Origin: [Bacteroides] pectinophilus
GTDB taxonomy: Bacteria; Bacillota; Clostridia; Lachnospirales; Lachnospiraceae
Length of the DNA stretch: 64,000 nt
Direction of reading: 5' to 3'
Assembly (NCBI GenBank): GCA_025146925.1
Contig: CP102260.1
Location: forward strand, 2,829,501-2,893,500
The first letter of the stretch is position 1. The number at the start of each line of letters is the position of its first letter. Below the pieces are notes generated by a model. It saw nothing but the letters and a program-made list of their open reading frames with translations. It searched no databases and was not told where the DNA came from. The position numbers and the translations under genes are program-made. Below, piece after piece: positions 1 through 8,652 of the stretch.

Positions 1-309
1 GAGGAATGCGAAGGACTTGACAGCTGCGGCTTTGAACCTGTAAGGACTGCCGGTGAACGTCTTGCCGCATCATATGTTAATTTTTACATATCCAATAATG
101 CGATTATAATGCCCGGATTCGGTAAGCCTGATAATCCTGATGATGTTAATCACATTTATGATGCCAAAGCCAAAGAGATTCTCGAATCGCTTTTTCCTTC
201 GCGCAGGGTAATCCAGATATATACACGTGAGATTCTTACAGGTGGAGGCAACATCCACTGTCTCACGCAGCAGATACCGTTTTTTTGCCATACAGGAGGT
301 ACACAATGA
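1..309 (+). CDS. aguA: Agmatine deiminase, C-terminal part (5' end outside window)
   Basis: This is the last 102 codons of agmatine deiminase (agmatine iminohydrolase), which converts agmatine to N-carbamoylputrescine and ammonia in the cytoplasm. The frame is open from base 1 to the TGA at 307-309. The stretch [13 protein letters not shown] near the end is the family's hallmark and carries the active-site Cys. The preceding [16 protein letters not shown] segment also matches the family's C-terminal half. The stop overlaps the ATG of the next gene (ATGA), so the two are translationally coupled and form the agmatine-to-putrescine route. The true start cannot be seen. Confidence 0.93.
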   Translation, partial: EECEGLDSCGFEPVRTAGERLAASYVNFYISNNAIIMPGFGKPDNPDDVNHIYDAKAKEILESLFPSRRVIQIYTREILTGGGNIHCLTQQIPFFCHTGGTQ

Positions 310-1187
310 GAAATGTATGCGTAGGCGCTGTTCAGATGCGCTGTTCAAAAGATACCGCAGCCAACATTGAGAAAGCTGACAGCCTTGTGCGCGAGGCAGC
401 AGCTGGCGGTGCACAGATAATACTGCTTCCCGAACTTTTCGAGAACCTGTATTTCTGTCAGGAACGCAATTACGATTACTATAGTCTGGCCACAACACCT
501 GATGAGAATCCGGCAGTTGCGCACTTTAAGAAAGTTGCAGAAGAACTCCGCGTAGTTCTCCCGGTAAGTTTTTATGAAAAAGCCGGCAACACTGCATTTA
601 ACTCCATTGCCATAATAGACGCTGATGGCAGCATTCTCGGTGTTTACCGCAAGACACACATTCCAGATGACCATTACTATCAGGAAAAATTCTACTTTTC
701 GCCCGGTGACACAGGCTTCAAAGTCTGGGACACTGCCTATGCCAGAATAGGTGTAGGAATCTGCTGGGACCAGTGGTTCCCGGAGAGTGCAAGATGCATG
801 GCGCTTGATGGTGCAGAGCTTCTATTCTACCCTACGGCAATAGGTTCAGAACCGATACTCGATTGTGACAGCATGCCGCATTGGAGAAGAGTAATGCAGG
901 GAAGCTCCGCAGCCAATATTATGCCGCTTATTGCTGCTAACCGTATCGGTACCGAGACCGTCAAACCAAGTGAGGCCAACGGCGGACAATCTTCCTCTCT
1001 CAGATTCTACGGATCATCATTTATCACAGACGAGACAGGCGGAGTTGTCGAATCAATTGACATGCGCACAAAAGAAGGCGTAATTATCCACACATTTGAC
1101 CTTGATGCCATCCGCGAGATGCGTCTTAGCTGGGGCGTATTCCGGGACAGACGTCCTGAGATGTACGGGGCCATTATGCATATGTAA
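306..1187 (+). CDS. aguB: N-carbamoylputrescine amidohydrolase
   Basis: A 293-residue carbon-nitrogen hydrolase of the nitrilase superfamily that splits N-carbamoylputrescine to putrescine, CO2 and ammonia, acting on the product of the gene before it. The catalytic triad is visible: Glu in LPELFEN, Lys in YRKTHIPD and Cys in [10 protein letters not shown]. The start chosen is ATG 306, preceded by AGGAGG at 294-299 and overlapping the upstream stop; an ATG seven codons earlier (285) lies before the RBS and is less likely. The length is normal for the family. A bidirectional terminator follows the gene. Confidence 0.95.
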   Translation: MRNVCVGAVQMRCSKDTAANIEKADSLVREAAAGGAQIILLPELFENLYFCQERNYDYYSLATTPDENPAVAHFKKVAEELRVVLPVSFYEKAGNTAFNSIAIIDADGSILGVYRKTHIPDDHYYQEKFYFSPGDTGFKVWDTAYARIGVGICWDQWFPESARCMALDGAELLFYPTAIGSEPILDCDSMPHWRRVMQGSSAANIMPLIAANRIGTETVKPSEANGGQSSSLRFYGSSFITDETGGVVESIDMRTKEGVIIHTFDLDAIREMRLSWGVFRDRRPEMYGAIMHM

Positions 1188-1195
1188 TTCAAGTT

Positions 1196-1245
1196 AAAAA
1201 TAGCATGAAATTGAAGTGTGATCTCCAATTTCATGCTATTTATAT
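1196..1245. terminator. Bidirectional terminator between aguB and the DUF1934 gene
   Basis: A perfect 15-bp stem (1199-1213 with 1226-1240) encloses a 12-base loop, with A-rich and T-rich flanks on both sides. It can end aguB transcription on the plus strand and the DUF1934 operon on the minus strand. Confidence 0.85.
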
Positions 1246-1255
1246 TTTTCAAAAA

Positions 1256-1687
1256 TTATATATGCTTTTTCCTGACCGTTATATCAATCGAATTATCCGA
1301 TACCGTCTCGTAATTCGCATCTATAGAATAATCCATGAATACATGAATCGTATCCTGTGTCTCTTCTATATCCACCTGACGCGCATATATTGCAAGATTC
1401 ATTGCACCAAACGGTGTCTCATAGAATGTATGCGTCTTCTCACCGCTTACAAAGCTCATATGCGATGTTATTGCGCCCTTTTTGTTAATCTCTACTTTTA
1501 TATCATCCGGGTATATCTTTATCATATTGGACGTAAGCCCTGTGCCTGTGTCAGCCACTTCGTCATACCTTATGTAAATCACACCGTTGCGCCGGTTGAG
1601 GAGTCCGGTATAATCTATCTCCATATTCTCCTTCTCTTCACCTGCTCTTGCTTCACTGAGTATCTTTATCAAAACCTTCTCTGCCAT
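1256..1687 (-). CDS. DUF1934 domain protein (YwiB-like)
   Basis: A 143-residue protein of the DUF1934 family, a small beta-barrel family of unknown function common in Firmicutes. Diagnostic features are the central FYETPFGAMNLAIYAR segment and the C-terminal MDYSIDAN strand. There is no signal peptide, so it is presumably cytoplasmic. The start chosen is ATG 1687 (MAEKVL), five bases after GGGAG; an in-frame TTG upstream lies on the RBS and is rejected. It is last in a minus-strand series after spoIIR and the GntR gene. No function is claimed beyond family membership. Confidence 0.85.
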   Translation of the reverse strand: MAEKVLIKILSEARAGEEKENMEIDYTGLLNRRNGVIYIRYDEVADTGTGLTSNMIKIYPDDIKVEINKKGAITSHMSFVSGEKTHTFYETPFGAMNLAIYARQVDIEETQDTIHVFMDYSIDANYETVSDNSIDITVRKKHI

Positions 1688-1708
1688 TATTACTCCCAAT
1701 CAATGTTT

Positions 1709-2380
1709 TTATTCCATATATCCGTTAAGAAATTTAAGAAGCCTGAATCTGACTGTAACTTTCCGGCCGTTATCATTAGTAATCAACTCATACTCCTTGG
1801 GAGTAAGCTCATCTTTAAGATATTCTTCCGCATCCTCACTCATCACTGCATGTGTCTCATCTTCAAAGCAAAGCGGCGGATACAGCACACACCACCAGTT
1901 ATGTCCCCCGGCGCTTCCTATGTCGATACGATATGCATCATATATACCGGCCGGCAGCGTGATATCCCCATAATTCCTTGTAGGGAAATGTTCTGTCGTA
2001 AAGTAAGCATTTACCTTATAGTTCATTCCGCTGTCTGCAACAACCGTCTGCGCCACTGTTATTATATTCCCGGTATTGCCGGCAATTATCCGCTTCGACT
2101 GCTCAACGGATTCAGAGCCGGCAAGCAGTGGTGCAAGATAGTCAATAACCGCATCACGCACCTTAAGCTTAAGCGTCTGATCCTCACACGTATCGCTGTT
2201 GGCGCGGACATGGAATCTGACAAGTTCGCCGGCTATATGTTCCTGCATGCGTATTCTGCCGGCTGCGCGTACCGCCATTACCGACGTAATGCACATAACA
2301 CACACAGCAGCCAGCACAACCGCTGTAAGCGTAATATTCTTACTTTTTATGTAAATATTCTTAAAGATATAATTTTTCAT
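1709..2380 (-). CDS. spoIIR: Stage II sporulation protein R (SpoIIR)
   Basis: SpoIIR is made in the forespore under sigma-F, is exported, and triggers SpoIIGA to process pro-sigma-E in the mother cell. The 223-residue product starts with a hydrophobic signal/anchor (about residues 18-38). It then has the family signature RFHVRANSDTCEDQTLKLKVRDAV and, further on, AGIYDAYRIDIGSAGGHNWWCVLYPPLCF, both typical of SpoIIR. The start is ATG 2380 behind GGAGG; a 23-codon upstream extension lacks support. Its presence indicates that the lineage has, or recently had, an endospore programme. No sigma-F promoter was confidently located. Confidence 0.95.
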   Translation of the reverse strand: MKNYIFKNIYIKSKNITLTAVVLAAVCVMCITSVMAVRAAGRIRMQEHIAGELVRFHVRANSDTCEDQTLKLKVRDAVIDYLAPLLAGSESVEQSKRIIAGNTGNIITVAQTVVADSGMNYKVNAYFTTEHFPTRNYGDITLPAGIYDAYRIDIGSAGGHNWWCVLYPPLCFEDETHAVMSEDAEEYLKDELTPKEYELITNDNGRKVTVRFRLLKFLNGYME

Positions 2381-2454
2381 AAAATAACCTCCATATGAAT
2401 GATTCATGTTCATATGGAGATTATTGCCATCCTGCCAGTATATATACAAAATTC

Positions 2455-3123
2455 TTATCCGCGCATCATTCTTATAATTCCACGTTCCTGATTGCCAATA
2501 TGCTGGCTGATAACCTCCTTGGCACCTTCCTCATCCCTGCTGGCAATCCTGTTAATGATGTCGGCATGCTCGCTTATAAGTATTGAATGTGATCTTGCAT
2601 CCTTAACGTACTCAAGACGATATCTGTACATCTGCTCACTTAAGTTATTTATTATCTGGATAAGCCTCTGGTTATCTGTCATCTTGTAGATAACATCATG
2701 AAATTCCACATCGGCATCTACTATCCTTACAACATCCTTGGCAACCACGGCTGCCTCAAACAGCTTATTAGCCATCTTAAGTTCATCAACCGCTTCGTCT
2801 GTAACATGTCTGCATGCCAGTGCGACTGCAAGTTCCTCAAGGGTTCCCCTGACCTCAAGAACATCTTTCATGTCCTTCTCTGTTATCCTTGCCACTTCAG
2901 CTCCCTTACGCGGAATCATGACAACAAGTCCCTCAAGTTCAAGCTTTCTTATAGCTTCCCTTATAGGCGTGCGGCTTACCCCAAGCTTCTGGGCAAGCTG
3001 TATCTCCATAAGCCTCTCGCCCGGCTCAAGTTCTCCCTTAAGTATCGCCTGACGAAGCGTATTAAATACAACATCTCTCAAAGGCAGATAATCATTAATT
3101 GCCATTGTCATGTCATCCTTCAT
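2455..3123 (-). CDS. GntR-family (FadR/FCD type) transcriptional regulator
   Basis: A 222-residue DNA-binding regulator. Residues about 12-75 form the GntR winged helix-turn-helix (LRDVVFNTLRQAILKGELEPGERL, then LGVSRTPIREAIRKLELEGLV). Residues about 85-215 form the helical FCD effector domain, with its metal-binding Asp/His positions apparent in VEFHDVIYKMTDN and ISEHADI. The start ATG 3123 is preceded by GGGAGG. FCD regulators usually sense organic acids or sugar acids; neither ligand nor target can be read from the context. It lies 26 bases downstream of ispE and is probably co-transcribed with it. Confidence 0.93.
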   Translation of the reverse strand: MKDDMTMAINDYLPLRDVVFNTLRQAILKGELEPGERLMEIQLAQKLGVSRTPIREAIRKLELEGLVVMIPRKGAEVARITEKDMKDVLEVRGTLEELAVALACRHVTDEAVDELKMANKLFEAAVVAKDVVRIVDADVEFHDVIYKMTDNQRLIQIINNLSEQMYRYRLEYVKDARSHSILISEHADIINRIASRDEEGAKEVISQHIGNQERGIIRMMRG

Positions 3124-3149
3124 ACTGTTCCTCCCTTAACCTCTTATAT

Positions 3150-4019
3150 TTATCTTACATTATATACGTCCGTAATATATGCCTGCCTTGCACTTCCCTG
3201 CTCCCGCATGTGGTTAAGACATATCTGTGCCTGCTGCTTATCATCAAATATTCCAAACACTGTGGGACCGCTTCCGCTCATCATCGCATTAATTGCGCCG
3301 AACCTCTTCATATCACGCTTAATGGTATCTATAACAGGATGCATCGGAATCGTAACATCTTCAAGTACATTGCCCATGCTCTCTGCTATCTGTACAAGAT
3401 TACCGTTCTCAAGTCCTCTTATCACTGCATCTATGTCCGGATGTCTTATATCACTGCTCATATCAAGCTTCTCATATACCATCCTGGTTGATACATTAAC
3501 GGGAGGCTTGGCAACAACTATTGCACACTGCGGCATAGGCGGCAGTCTATCAAGCTTCTCACCTATACCTGTTGCAAGCATCGTTCCGCGAATAAGGCAA
3601 TACGGAACATCCGCACCAACCTTAACCGCGCGTTCCTTAAGCTGTTCAATATCAAGTCCCAGTCCAAACATACGGTTCATTCCATAGAAGACAGCTGCTG
3701 CATCGGAACTTCCTCCCGCCATTCCGGCTGCTACCGGAATGAACTTCCTGAGATCCATATGAACGCCTTCATCAATATCAAATTCACGCATCAGCATATC
3801 TGCTGCTTTGTACATTAAATTATTCTCATTAAGAGGAATATACGAAAGATTGGATGTTATGACTATTCCCGGTTCCTTAGTCTTTTCAATTATTATCCTG
3901 TCATACAGCCCAACCGTCTGCATAACCATCTTAACTTCATGGTAACCGTCTTCACGAATCCCTGTAACGTCCAGTCCAAGATTAATCTTGGCGCGTGCCT
4001 TAAGCCGTATGCTGTCCAT
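3150..4019 (-). CDS. ispE: 4-diphosphocytidyl-2-C-methyl-D-erythritol kinase
   Basis: A 289-residue GHMP-family kinase catalysing the ATP-dependent fourth step of the MEP isoprenoid pathway. It begins KARAKINLGLDVTG, the IspE substrate-binding signature. It contains the GHMP ATP-binding loop PVAAGMAGGSSDAAAV (about residues 93-108) and the C-terminal MMSGSGPTVFG motif. The start used is ATG 4019 behind GGAGAAGG; a 38-codon upstream extension is AT-rich and not IspE-like. In related Firmicutes ispE often sits beside spoIIR and a GntR gene, as here. Confidence 0.96.
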   Translation of the reverse strand: MDSIRLKARAKINLGLDVTGIREDGYHEVKMVMQTVGLYDRIIIEKTKEPGIVITSNLSYIPLNENNLMYKAADMLMREFDIDEGVHMDLRKFIPVAAGMAGGSSDAAAVFYGMNRMFGLGLDIEQLKERAVKVGADVPYCLIRGTMLATGIGEKLDRLPPMPQCAIVVAKPPVNVSTRMVYEKLDMSSDIRHPDIDAVIRGLENGNLVQIAESMGNVLEDVTIPMHPVIDTIKRDMKRFGAINAMMSGSGPTVFGIFDDKQQAQICLNHMREQGSARQAYITDVYNVR

Positions 4020-4163
4020 ACCTTCTCCATTCCCGCGTAAAATACTGAATTCCCGCAGTATTAATATAACTTTATATGATGTATACACATAATTATATAA
4101 AAATAGCCTCGCATTTTCAAGGTGATTTTTCACACTATGTCTATACGCTATGTCTGCCTATGT

Positions 4164-5000
4164 CTATACTACATCTCTATTATGCCTGTACTTATTCGGT
4201 GATATTCCCTTTATTCTTCTGAATGCGTCTCCAAAATAATTACTGTCATTGAAGCCGCATGCAAATGCAATGTCAGTTATGGAATGATTAGTCTCCAGAA
4301 GCAGCCTGCATGCCTCCTTAATTCTTACATTGAGCAGATACTCCTTGAATCCGAACCCTGTTGTCTGCTTGAATTTTTTCGACAAATAAGACCTGCTTAT
4401 GCTGAATTGTTTTGCCACATCATCCAGATATATCTGCTTATCATAGTTATTGTAGACATACGTTGCCACATCCTGAATTGTGCTGTTCTGCGCATCAATC
4501 TCATGTGCCGACGTATCCCCGTATAATTTGCAGCGCAGCACAAAAATCATAAATTCCTGAAAAAGAGTCTTTACCATCCCCATCGAAAGTTCATCAGGCA
4601 TCTGATTCTCATATATCATTCTTGTTATAAGATTCTCTATATATTCTTTCCTCTTATCCGGCACTTCAATTATACCGGCTGTAAGATTATCTTTTACAAA
4701 ATCCTTTCCAAGTGCAGAACACAGCCAGTCCGTATCTTTTATTGAAAACCTTAATGCCGTCCTCTGCTGTCTCACCTTATCGTTGCTGCCATATGATGTC
4801 TTATGTATCTCCCCCGGCGGAATAATTACCAGAGTACCCGGCACCATCCTGTATATAGTGTGGCTTACAAGAATATTGCATTCTCCTGAAAACAGGTAAA
4901 CCAGCTCATAACAATCATGTGAATGGGTTTCATCCATCCTGAATGCTGCTTCTCGTATAAGTTTATTAATATTAAAATATTCTGACATTGTACCATTCAT
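4164..5000 (-). CDS. AraC-family regulator with cupin sensor domain
   Basis: A 278-residue transcription regulator. The N-terminal ~95 residues look like a cupin ligand-binding domain (HSHDCYELVYLFSGECNI, then GTLVIIPPGEIHKT). The C-terminal ~100 residues carry two helix-turn-helix units typical of AraC/XylS proteins (LDDVAKQFSISRSYLSKKFKQTTG and ITDIAFACGFNDSNYFGDAFRR, then GISPNKYR). Such proteins usually respond to sugars or related small molecules. The start ATG 5000 follows GGAGA. It is divergent from the MATE gene at 5201, making that exporter a possible target, which is inference only. Confidence 0.93.
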   Translation of the reverse strand: MNGTMSEYFNINKLIREAAFRMDETHSHDCYELVYLFSGECNILVSHTIYRMVPGTLVIIPPGEIHKTSYGSNDKVRQQRTALRFSIKDTDWLCSALGKDFVKDNLTAGIIEVPDKRKEYIENLITRMIYENQMPDELSMGMVKTLFQEFMIFVLRCKLYGDTSAHEIDAQNSTIQDVATYVYNNYDKQIYLDDVAKQFSISRSYLSKKFKQTTGFGFKEYLLNVRIKEACRLLLETNHSITDIAFACGFNDSNYFGDAFRRIKGISPNKYRHNRDVV

Positions 5001-5200
5001 AAAAATTCTCCAATTTTATTATATATAATATAATTAATCTGTAATTATTCGTTTTTCAAACCATTTTTCGCTTGTTACTACTGTTTTTTTAATATATCAT
5101 ATAAAAAGAGATATATCTATAGAATATATAAAGATTTTGAAAATATTTATTTTCTTATGTGCAGGAAGCGTCCCTAAAGGGGCAGGAACGGAGATTAATT

Positions 5201-6592
5201 ATGAAGAAACTATCAGCAGAAAAACGCAATATGATTCTTGAGGGTAACCTCTTTCAGGCCATAATTGTACTTGCCATTCCAATTATGATAAACAGCTTTA
5301 TTCAGTCCATGTACAACCTGACAGATACATACTGGCTGGGACAGATTGGTACTAATCCAATGGCTGCAATAACACTCGTTTCCCCGGTTCAGAATATTAT
5401 CATCAATTTCGGACAGGGCATTACAACTGCCGGTGCAATCCTCATATCGCAGTATATAGGGGCCGGTGAAAAACGTCAGGCAGGAATAATGGCTAATCAT
5501 CTGTATATATGCTCAATGATATTTGCATTTGTATGCGCATCAATATGCATTATTGCCACACCCGGTATTGTCAGATGGCTCGGTGCTGATGGTGACGTAC
5601 TTAATTTTGGCATAACTTACCTCAAAGTTGTTGTTATTGATATGCCGTTTCTTTTTACAATTAATATGTACAATGCCATACGTCAGGCTCAGGGAGATAC
5701 GCTGAAGCCAATGCTCATGAATCTTCTGGGAATATGTATTAACTTTGTACTCGATCCTCTTCTTATGATTGTATTTGACATGGGAATTCTCGGTGCCGCA
5801 CTTGCGACTCTTCTGGCGAAGGTGCCGCCTGCACTCATCTGTCTGTACTCACTGTTTAAAACAAAACAGGGTATCCGGCTTTCATTAAGGGGATTCCATT
5901 TTGAATCCTCAAAGATACTGTCAATCATTAAAGTCGGCCTTCCTACCGCAATAGGCGGAAGTACCATGCAGTTCGGTTTCCTTCTTATGACCAAAAATGT
6001 TTTAAAATACGGTTCAATCGCAACCGCTGCCTACGGAATCGGCAACAAGATTAACAGCATAATCACCATGCCGTCTAACGGAATAGGTTCAGCCGTATCA
6101 ACAATCGTCGGACAGAATATGGGTGCGAAACAGGTTGACCGTGCCAACAAAGGTTACAAGATTGCTATGGCAATGGCAATTATCTTCCTTTTTGTCGGAG
6201 GAATGATATTTTCAAGAAGACCGGTATCACAGGCACTCGTAAATATATTCACCAAAGATGGTGCCGTATCTAATCTTGCAACAGACTTCTTAAGCCTCAT
6301 GGCATTCTGGTGCTGGACTAACGGTATCTACAATGCGACAAGCGGTCTCTTCCAGGGTTCCGGCCATACGATGATAACAATGCTCGTTGATGCCTCACGT
6401 ATATGGGTCTTCCGTTTCTTAGTGCTTTTTATATGCGAGACGATACTTCATCTCGGAGTTGCAAGCATATGGTATGCCGTTGTTGTCAGCAACGCAACAT
6501 CTTCAGTTATTCTTATCATTCTTTACTTCACGGGAATATGGAGAAAATCGACGGTTAAGATTGAAAGTGATAGTGAAAAACAGGCTGCATAA
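5201..6592 (+). CDS. MATE-family multidrug/metabolite exporter
   Basis: A 463-residue inner-membrane antiporter of the MATE family, with about twelve transmembrane helices in two internally related halves. The opening LVIPIMINSF-like helix with NLTDTYWLGQIG and the mid-protein GLPTAIGGSTMQFGF segment are typical. It exports drugs or metabolites using a cation gradient; substrate unknown. The start is ATG 5201 behind GGAG; an in-frame ATG at 5159 has no RBS. The stop lies inside a bidirectional terminator. It is divergent from the AraC regulator. Confidence 0.93.
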   Translation: MKKLSAEKRNMILEGNLFQAIIVLAIPIMINSFIQSMYNLTDTYWLGQIGTNPMAAITLVSPVQNIIINFGQGITTAGAILISQYIGAGEKRQAGIMANHLYICSMIFAFVCASICIIATPGIVRWLGADGDVLNFGITYLKVVVIDMPFLFTINMYNAIRQAQGDTLKPMLMNLLGICINFVLDPLLMIVFDMGILGAALATLLAKVPPALICLYSLFKTKQGIRLSLRGFHFESSKILSIIKVGLPTAIGGSTMQFGFLLMTKNVLKYGSIATAAYGIGNKINSIITMPSNGIGSAVSTIVGQNMGAKQVDRANKGYKIAMAMAIIFLFVGGMIFSRRPVSQALVNIFTKDGAVSNLATDFLSLMAFWCWTNGIYNATSGLFQGSGHTMITMLVDASRIWVFRFLVLFICETILHLGVASIWYAVVVSNATSSVILIILYFTGIWRKSTVKIESDSEKQAA

Positions 6593-6608
6593 TAAGCAGC
6601 CTGTTTTC
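6578..6608. terminator. Bidirectional terminator overlapping the MATE stop codon
   Basis: A perfect 11-bp stem (6578-6588 with 6596-6606) encloses a 7-base loop that holds the MATE stop codon. T-runs flank it on both strands, so it serves both the MATE gene and the convergent citrate synthase gene. Confidence 0.88.
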
Positions 6609-6623
6609 TTATATTTATAACAT

Positions 6624-8009
6624 TTACTGTTCTTCGCCGGTTCTTTCATCCATCTCAACATAATCACAGTGTGTTCCGACATACTTATACGCCGGACGGA
6701 TAATCTTGCCTTTGTTTACAAGTTCTTCAAGACGGTGTGCACACCATCCTGATGTACGTGCTATTGCAAATATAGGCGTGAAGAGTTCTTCCGGAATCCC
6801 AAGCATTGTATACACAAAGCCGCTGTAAAAATCGACATTGGCACATACCGGCTTTACAAGATGTCTCTTCTGTGCAATGATAGCACCTGCTGTCTGCTCT
6901 ACAAGCTCGTACAGTGCGAACTCCTTCTGAAGTCCCTTCTCCTCTGAGAGGCTCTTCGCATATCTCTTAAGTATCACGGCTCTCGGGTCTGAATCTGTAT
7001 AGACTGCATGTCCCATACCATATACGAGACCCGACTTATCAAACGCGTCCTTATCAAGTATCCTGGTAAGGTATGCCCTGACCTCATCAACATTAGTCCA
7101 GTCTGATACATTCTCCTTGATATTCTGGAACATCTTCTGAACCTTAAGGTTGGCGCCTCCGTGACGTGGTCCCTTAAGAGAAGCTATACCTGCAACTATT
7201 GCCGAATATGTATCAGTACCACTTGATGTAACAACATGCGTTGTGAATGTTGAGTTATTACCGCCGCCATGCTCTGCATGAAGGATAAGTGCAACATCAA
7301 GCACCTTCGCCTCAAGATCTGTGAATATTCCGTCACTTCTGAGCATATACAGCAGATTCTGTGCTGTTGAATAATCCTTACGCGGATTACGGATAATCAT
7401 GTTCTGGTCAAGTCTGAAATGTCCGTATGCCTGATATGAATATGCTGCTATAAGCGGCGTCTTCGCTATCATCTGGAGTGACTGACGCAGTACATTGGAT
7501 ACCGATATATCATCCGGATTGCCATCATATGAATAAAGATTAAGAATACTCTTCATCATCGAATTCATAATGTTGGCACTCGGTGCTTTCATAATTACAT
7601 CACATATAAAGTCACCGGAGAGTTCACTAAGGTCTGCAAGGATTCCGATAAAGCTCTTGAGCTGTGACTTAGTTGGAAGTGAACCAAACAGAAGAAGATA
7701 TGTCACCTCTTCAAATCCGTAGAAGCTGTCCCTGCTTCCCTGAATCAGCTCGCTTACATTGTAGCCCTGATAATAAAGGTTGCCATCTGTAGGAACCTTC
7801 TTACCATCAACAATCTTACTTCCTACAACATCCGAAATCTCTGTAAGTCCTGTAACAACGCCATTACCGTTGCTGTCTCTCAATCCTCTTTTAACATCAT
7901 GCTTAGTATAGAGTTCCACGTCAAAGGCTCTTGACTTCATACAGCTCTCAACAAGCTGTCCAAACTCCGCATCATGTTGTGTTATTTCCATCATCGATCT
8001 GTTGTCCAC
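6624..8009 (-). CDS. gltA: Citrate synthase
   Basis: A 461-residue citrate synthase, condensing oxaloacetate with acetyl-CoA; in an anaerobe it probably feeds 2-oxoglutarate/glutamate synthesis. Signatures are the catalytic His region ILHAEHGGGNNSTFTTHV, SLKGPRHGGAN, and GMGHAVYTDSDPRA containing the second catalytic His. It ends with the FARTSGW-like IARTSGWCAHRLEE. The start is best read as GTG 8009 behind AAAGGAG (spacing 9); an in-frame ATG follows four codons later and a TTG nine codons before. It stands alone, with no aconitase or isocitrate dehydrogenase nearby. Confidence 0.94.
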   Translation of the reverse strand: MDNRSMMEITQHDAEFGQLVESCMKSRAFDVELYTKHDVKRGLRDSNGNGVVTGLTEISDVVGSKIVDGKKVPTDGNLYYQGYNVSELIQGSRDSFYGFEEVTYLLLFGSLPTKSQLKSFIGILADLSELSGDFICDVIMKAPSANIMNSMMKSILNLYSYDGNPDDISVSNVLRQSLQMIAKTPLIAAYSYQAYGHFRLDQNMIIRNPRKDYSTAQNLLYMLRSDGIFTDLEAKVLDVALILHAEHGGGNNSTFTTHVVTSSGTDTYSAIVAGIASLKGPRHGGANLKVQKMFQNIKENVSDWTNVDEVRAYLTRILDKDAFDKSGLVYGMGHAVYTDSDPRAVILKRYAKSLSEEKGLQKEFALYELVEQTAGAIIAQKRHLVKPVCANVDFYSGFVYTMLGIPEELFTPIFAIARTSGWCAHRLEELVNKGKIIRPAYKYVGTHCDYVEMDERTGEEQ

Positions 8010-8121
8010 GGTAATGCTCTCCTTTACTTTCCTCAAAATAATGTGCTTATTTTAACCTATTGTCGAAAAAAAGACAACATTTAAATAGTATTTTCTTAAT
8101 AAATTAAGCTTTTTATTTCTT

Positions 8122-8634
8122 TTACTTTCGATTATTAGTCACTTTTTCAACAATCTCATCAAACGGAACCGGTCTGTAATCCGTGCGTTCTACGCTCACA
8201 CAGTATGACTGTTCACTGTAATCTTTGTACAGCTGACTGCCATGCACATGTCCGAATATGTTGGCATAAGGCATATTGCGGCACACATACACAGGTTCGT
8301 GCGAAAGAATCCAGAATCCTTCATATATTATTGGATATCTGCTGACAAACTCAAAACCGCATCTATACCAGAAATCCTCCGTAACAATATCATGGTTGCC
8401 AAGTATCAGGCTCTTGTGTCCGTTAAGCCTGCAGGCAAGCTCTGTATTCCTGCCGACACTTTTATAAGCCGAGAAATCACCCAGCACGAATACATTGTCA
8501 TCTTCACCTACAGTCTCATTCCATCCGGCAATAAGCTTCTCTTCCATATCATCGGTATCCGCAAAAGGCCTGTTCTCATATCTTATAATGTCCGCATCTC
8601 CAAAATGCGTATCCGCAATAAAGAATGTTCTCAT
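8122..8634 (-). CDS. Calcineurin-like metallophosphoesterase
   Basis: A 170-residue cytoplasmic metallophosphoesterase. The dimetal-site motifs occur in order: DTHFGD near residue 8, VLGDFS, LILGNHD, LSHEPVY and GHVHGS. It is short, consistent with the stand-alone YfcE/ligase-associated-like branch that acts on small phosphodiesters; the substrate is unknown. It starts at ATG 8634, 18 bases after the acetyltransferase-pectinesterase fusion, and is probably in the same transcript. The RBS (GGAA) is weak. Nothing in the sequence ties its activity to that neighbour. Confidence 0.88.
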   Translation of the reverse strand: MRTFFIADTHFGDADIIRYENRPFADTDDMEEKLIAGWNETVGEDDNVFVLGDFSAYKSVGRNTELACRLNGHKSLILGNHDIVTEDFWYRCGFEFVSRYPIIYEGFWILSHEPVYVCRNMPYANIFGHVHGSQLYKDYSEQSYCVSVERTDYRPVPFDEIVEKVTNNRK

Positions 8635-8652
8635 ATCAATTCCATTTCTGTA

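Noticed and set aside
1205-2398. 397-codon plus-strand reading frame
   Set aside because: It is wholly antisense to the DUF1934 and spoIIR genes, starts inside a terminator hairpin, has no RBS and encodes a Cys/His/Ile-rich sequence with no recognisable domain.
2698-3687. 329-codon plus-strand reading frame
   Set aside because: It runs antisense through the GntR gene and ispE, both of which are strongly supported by motifs.
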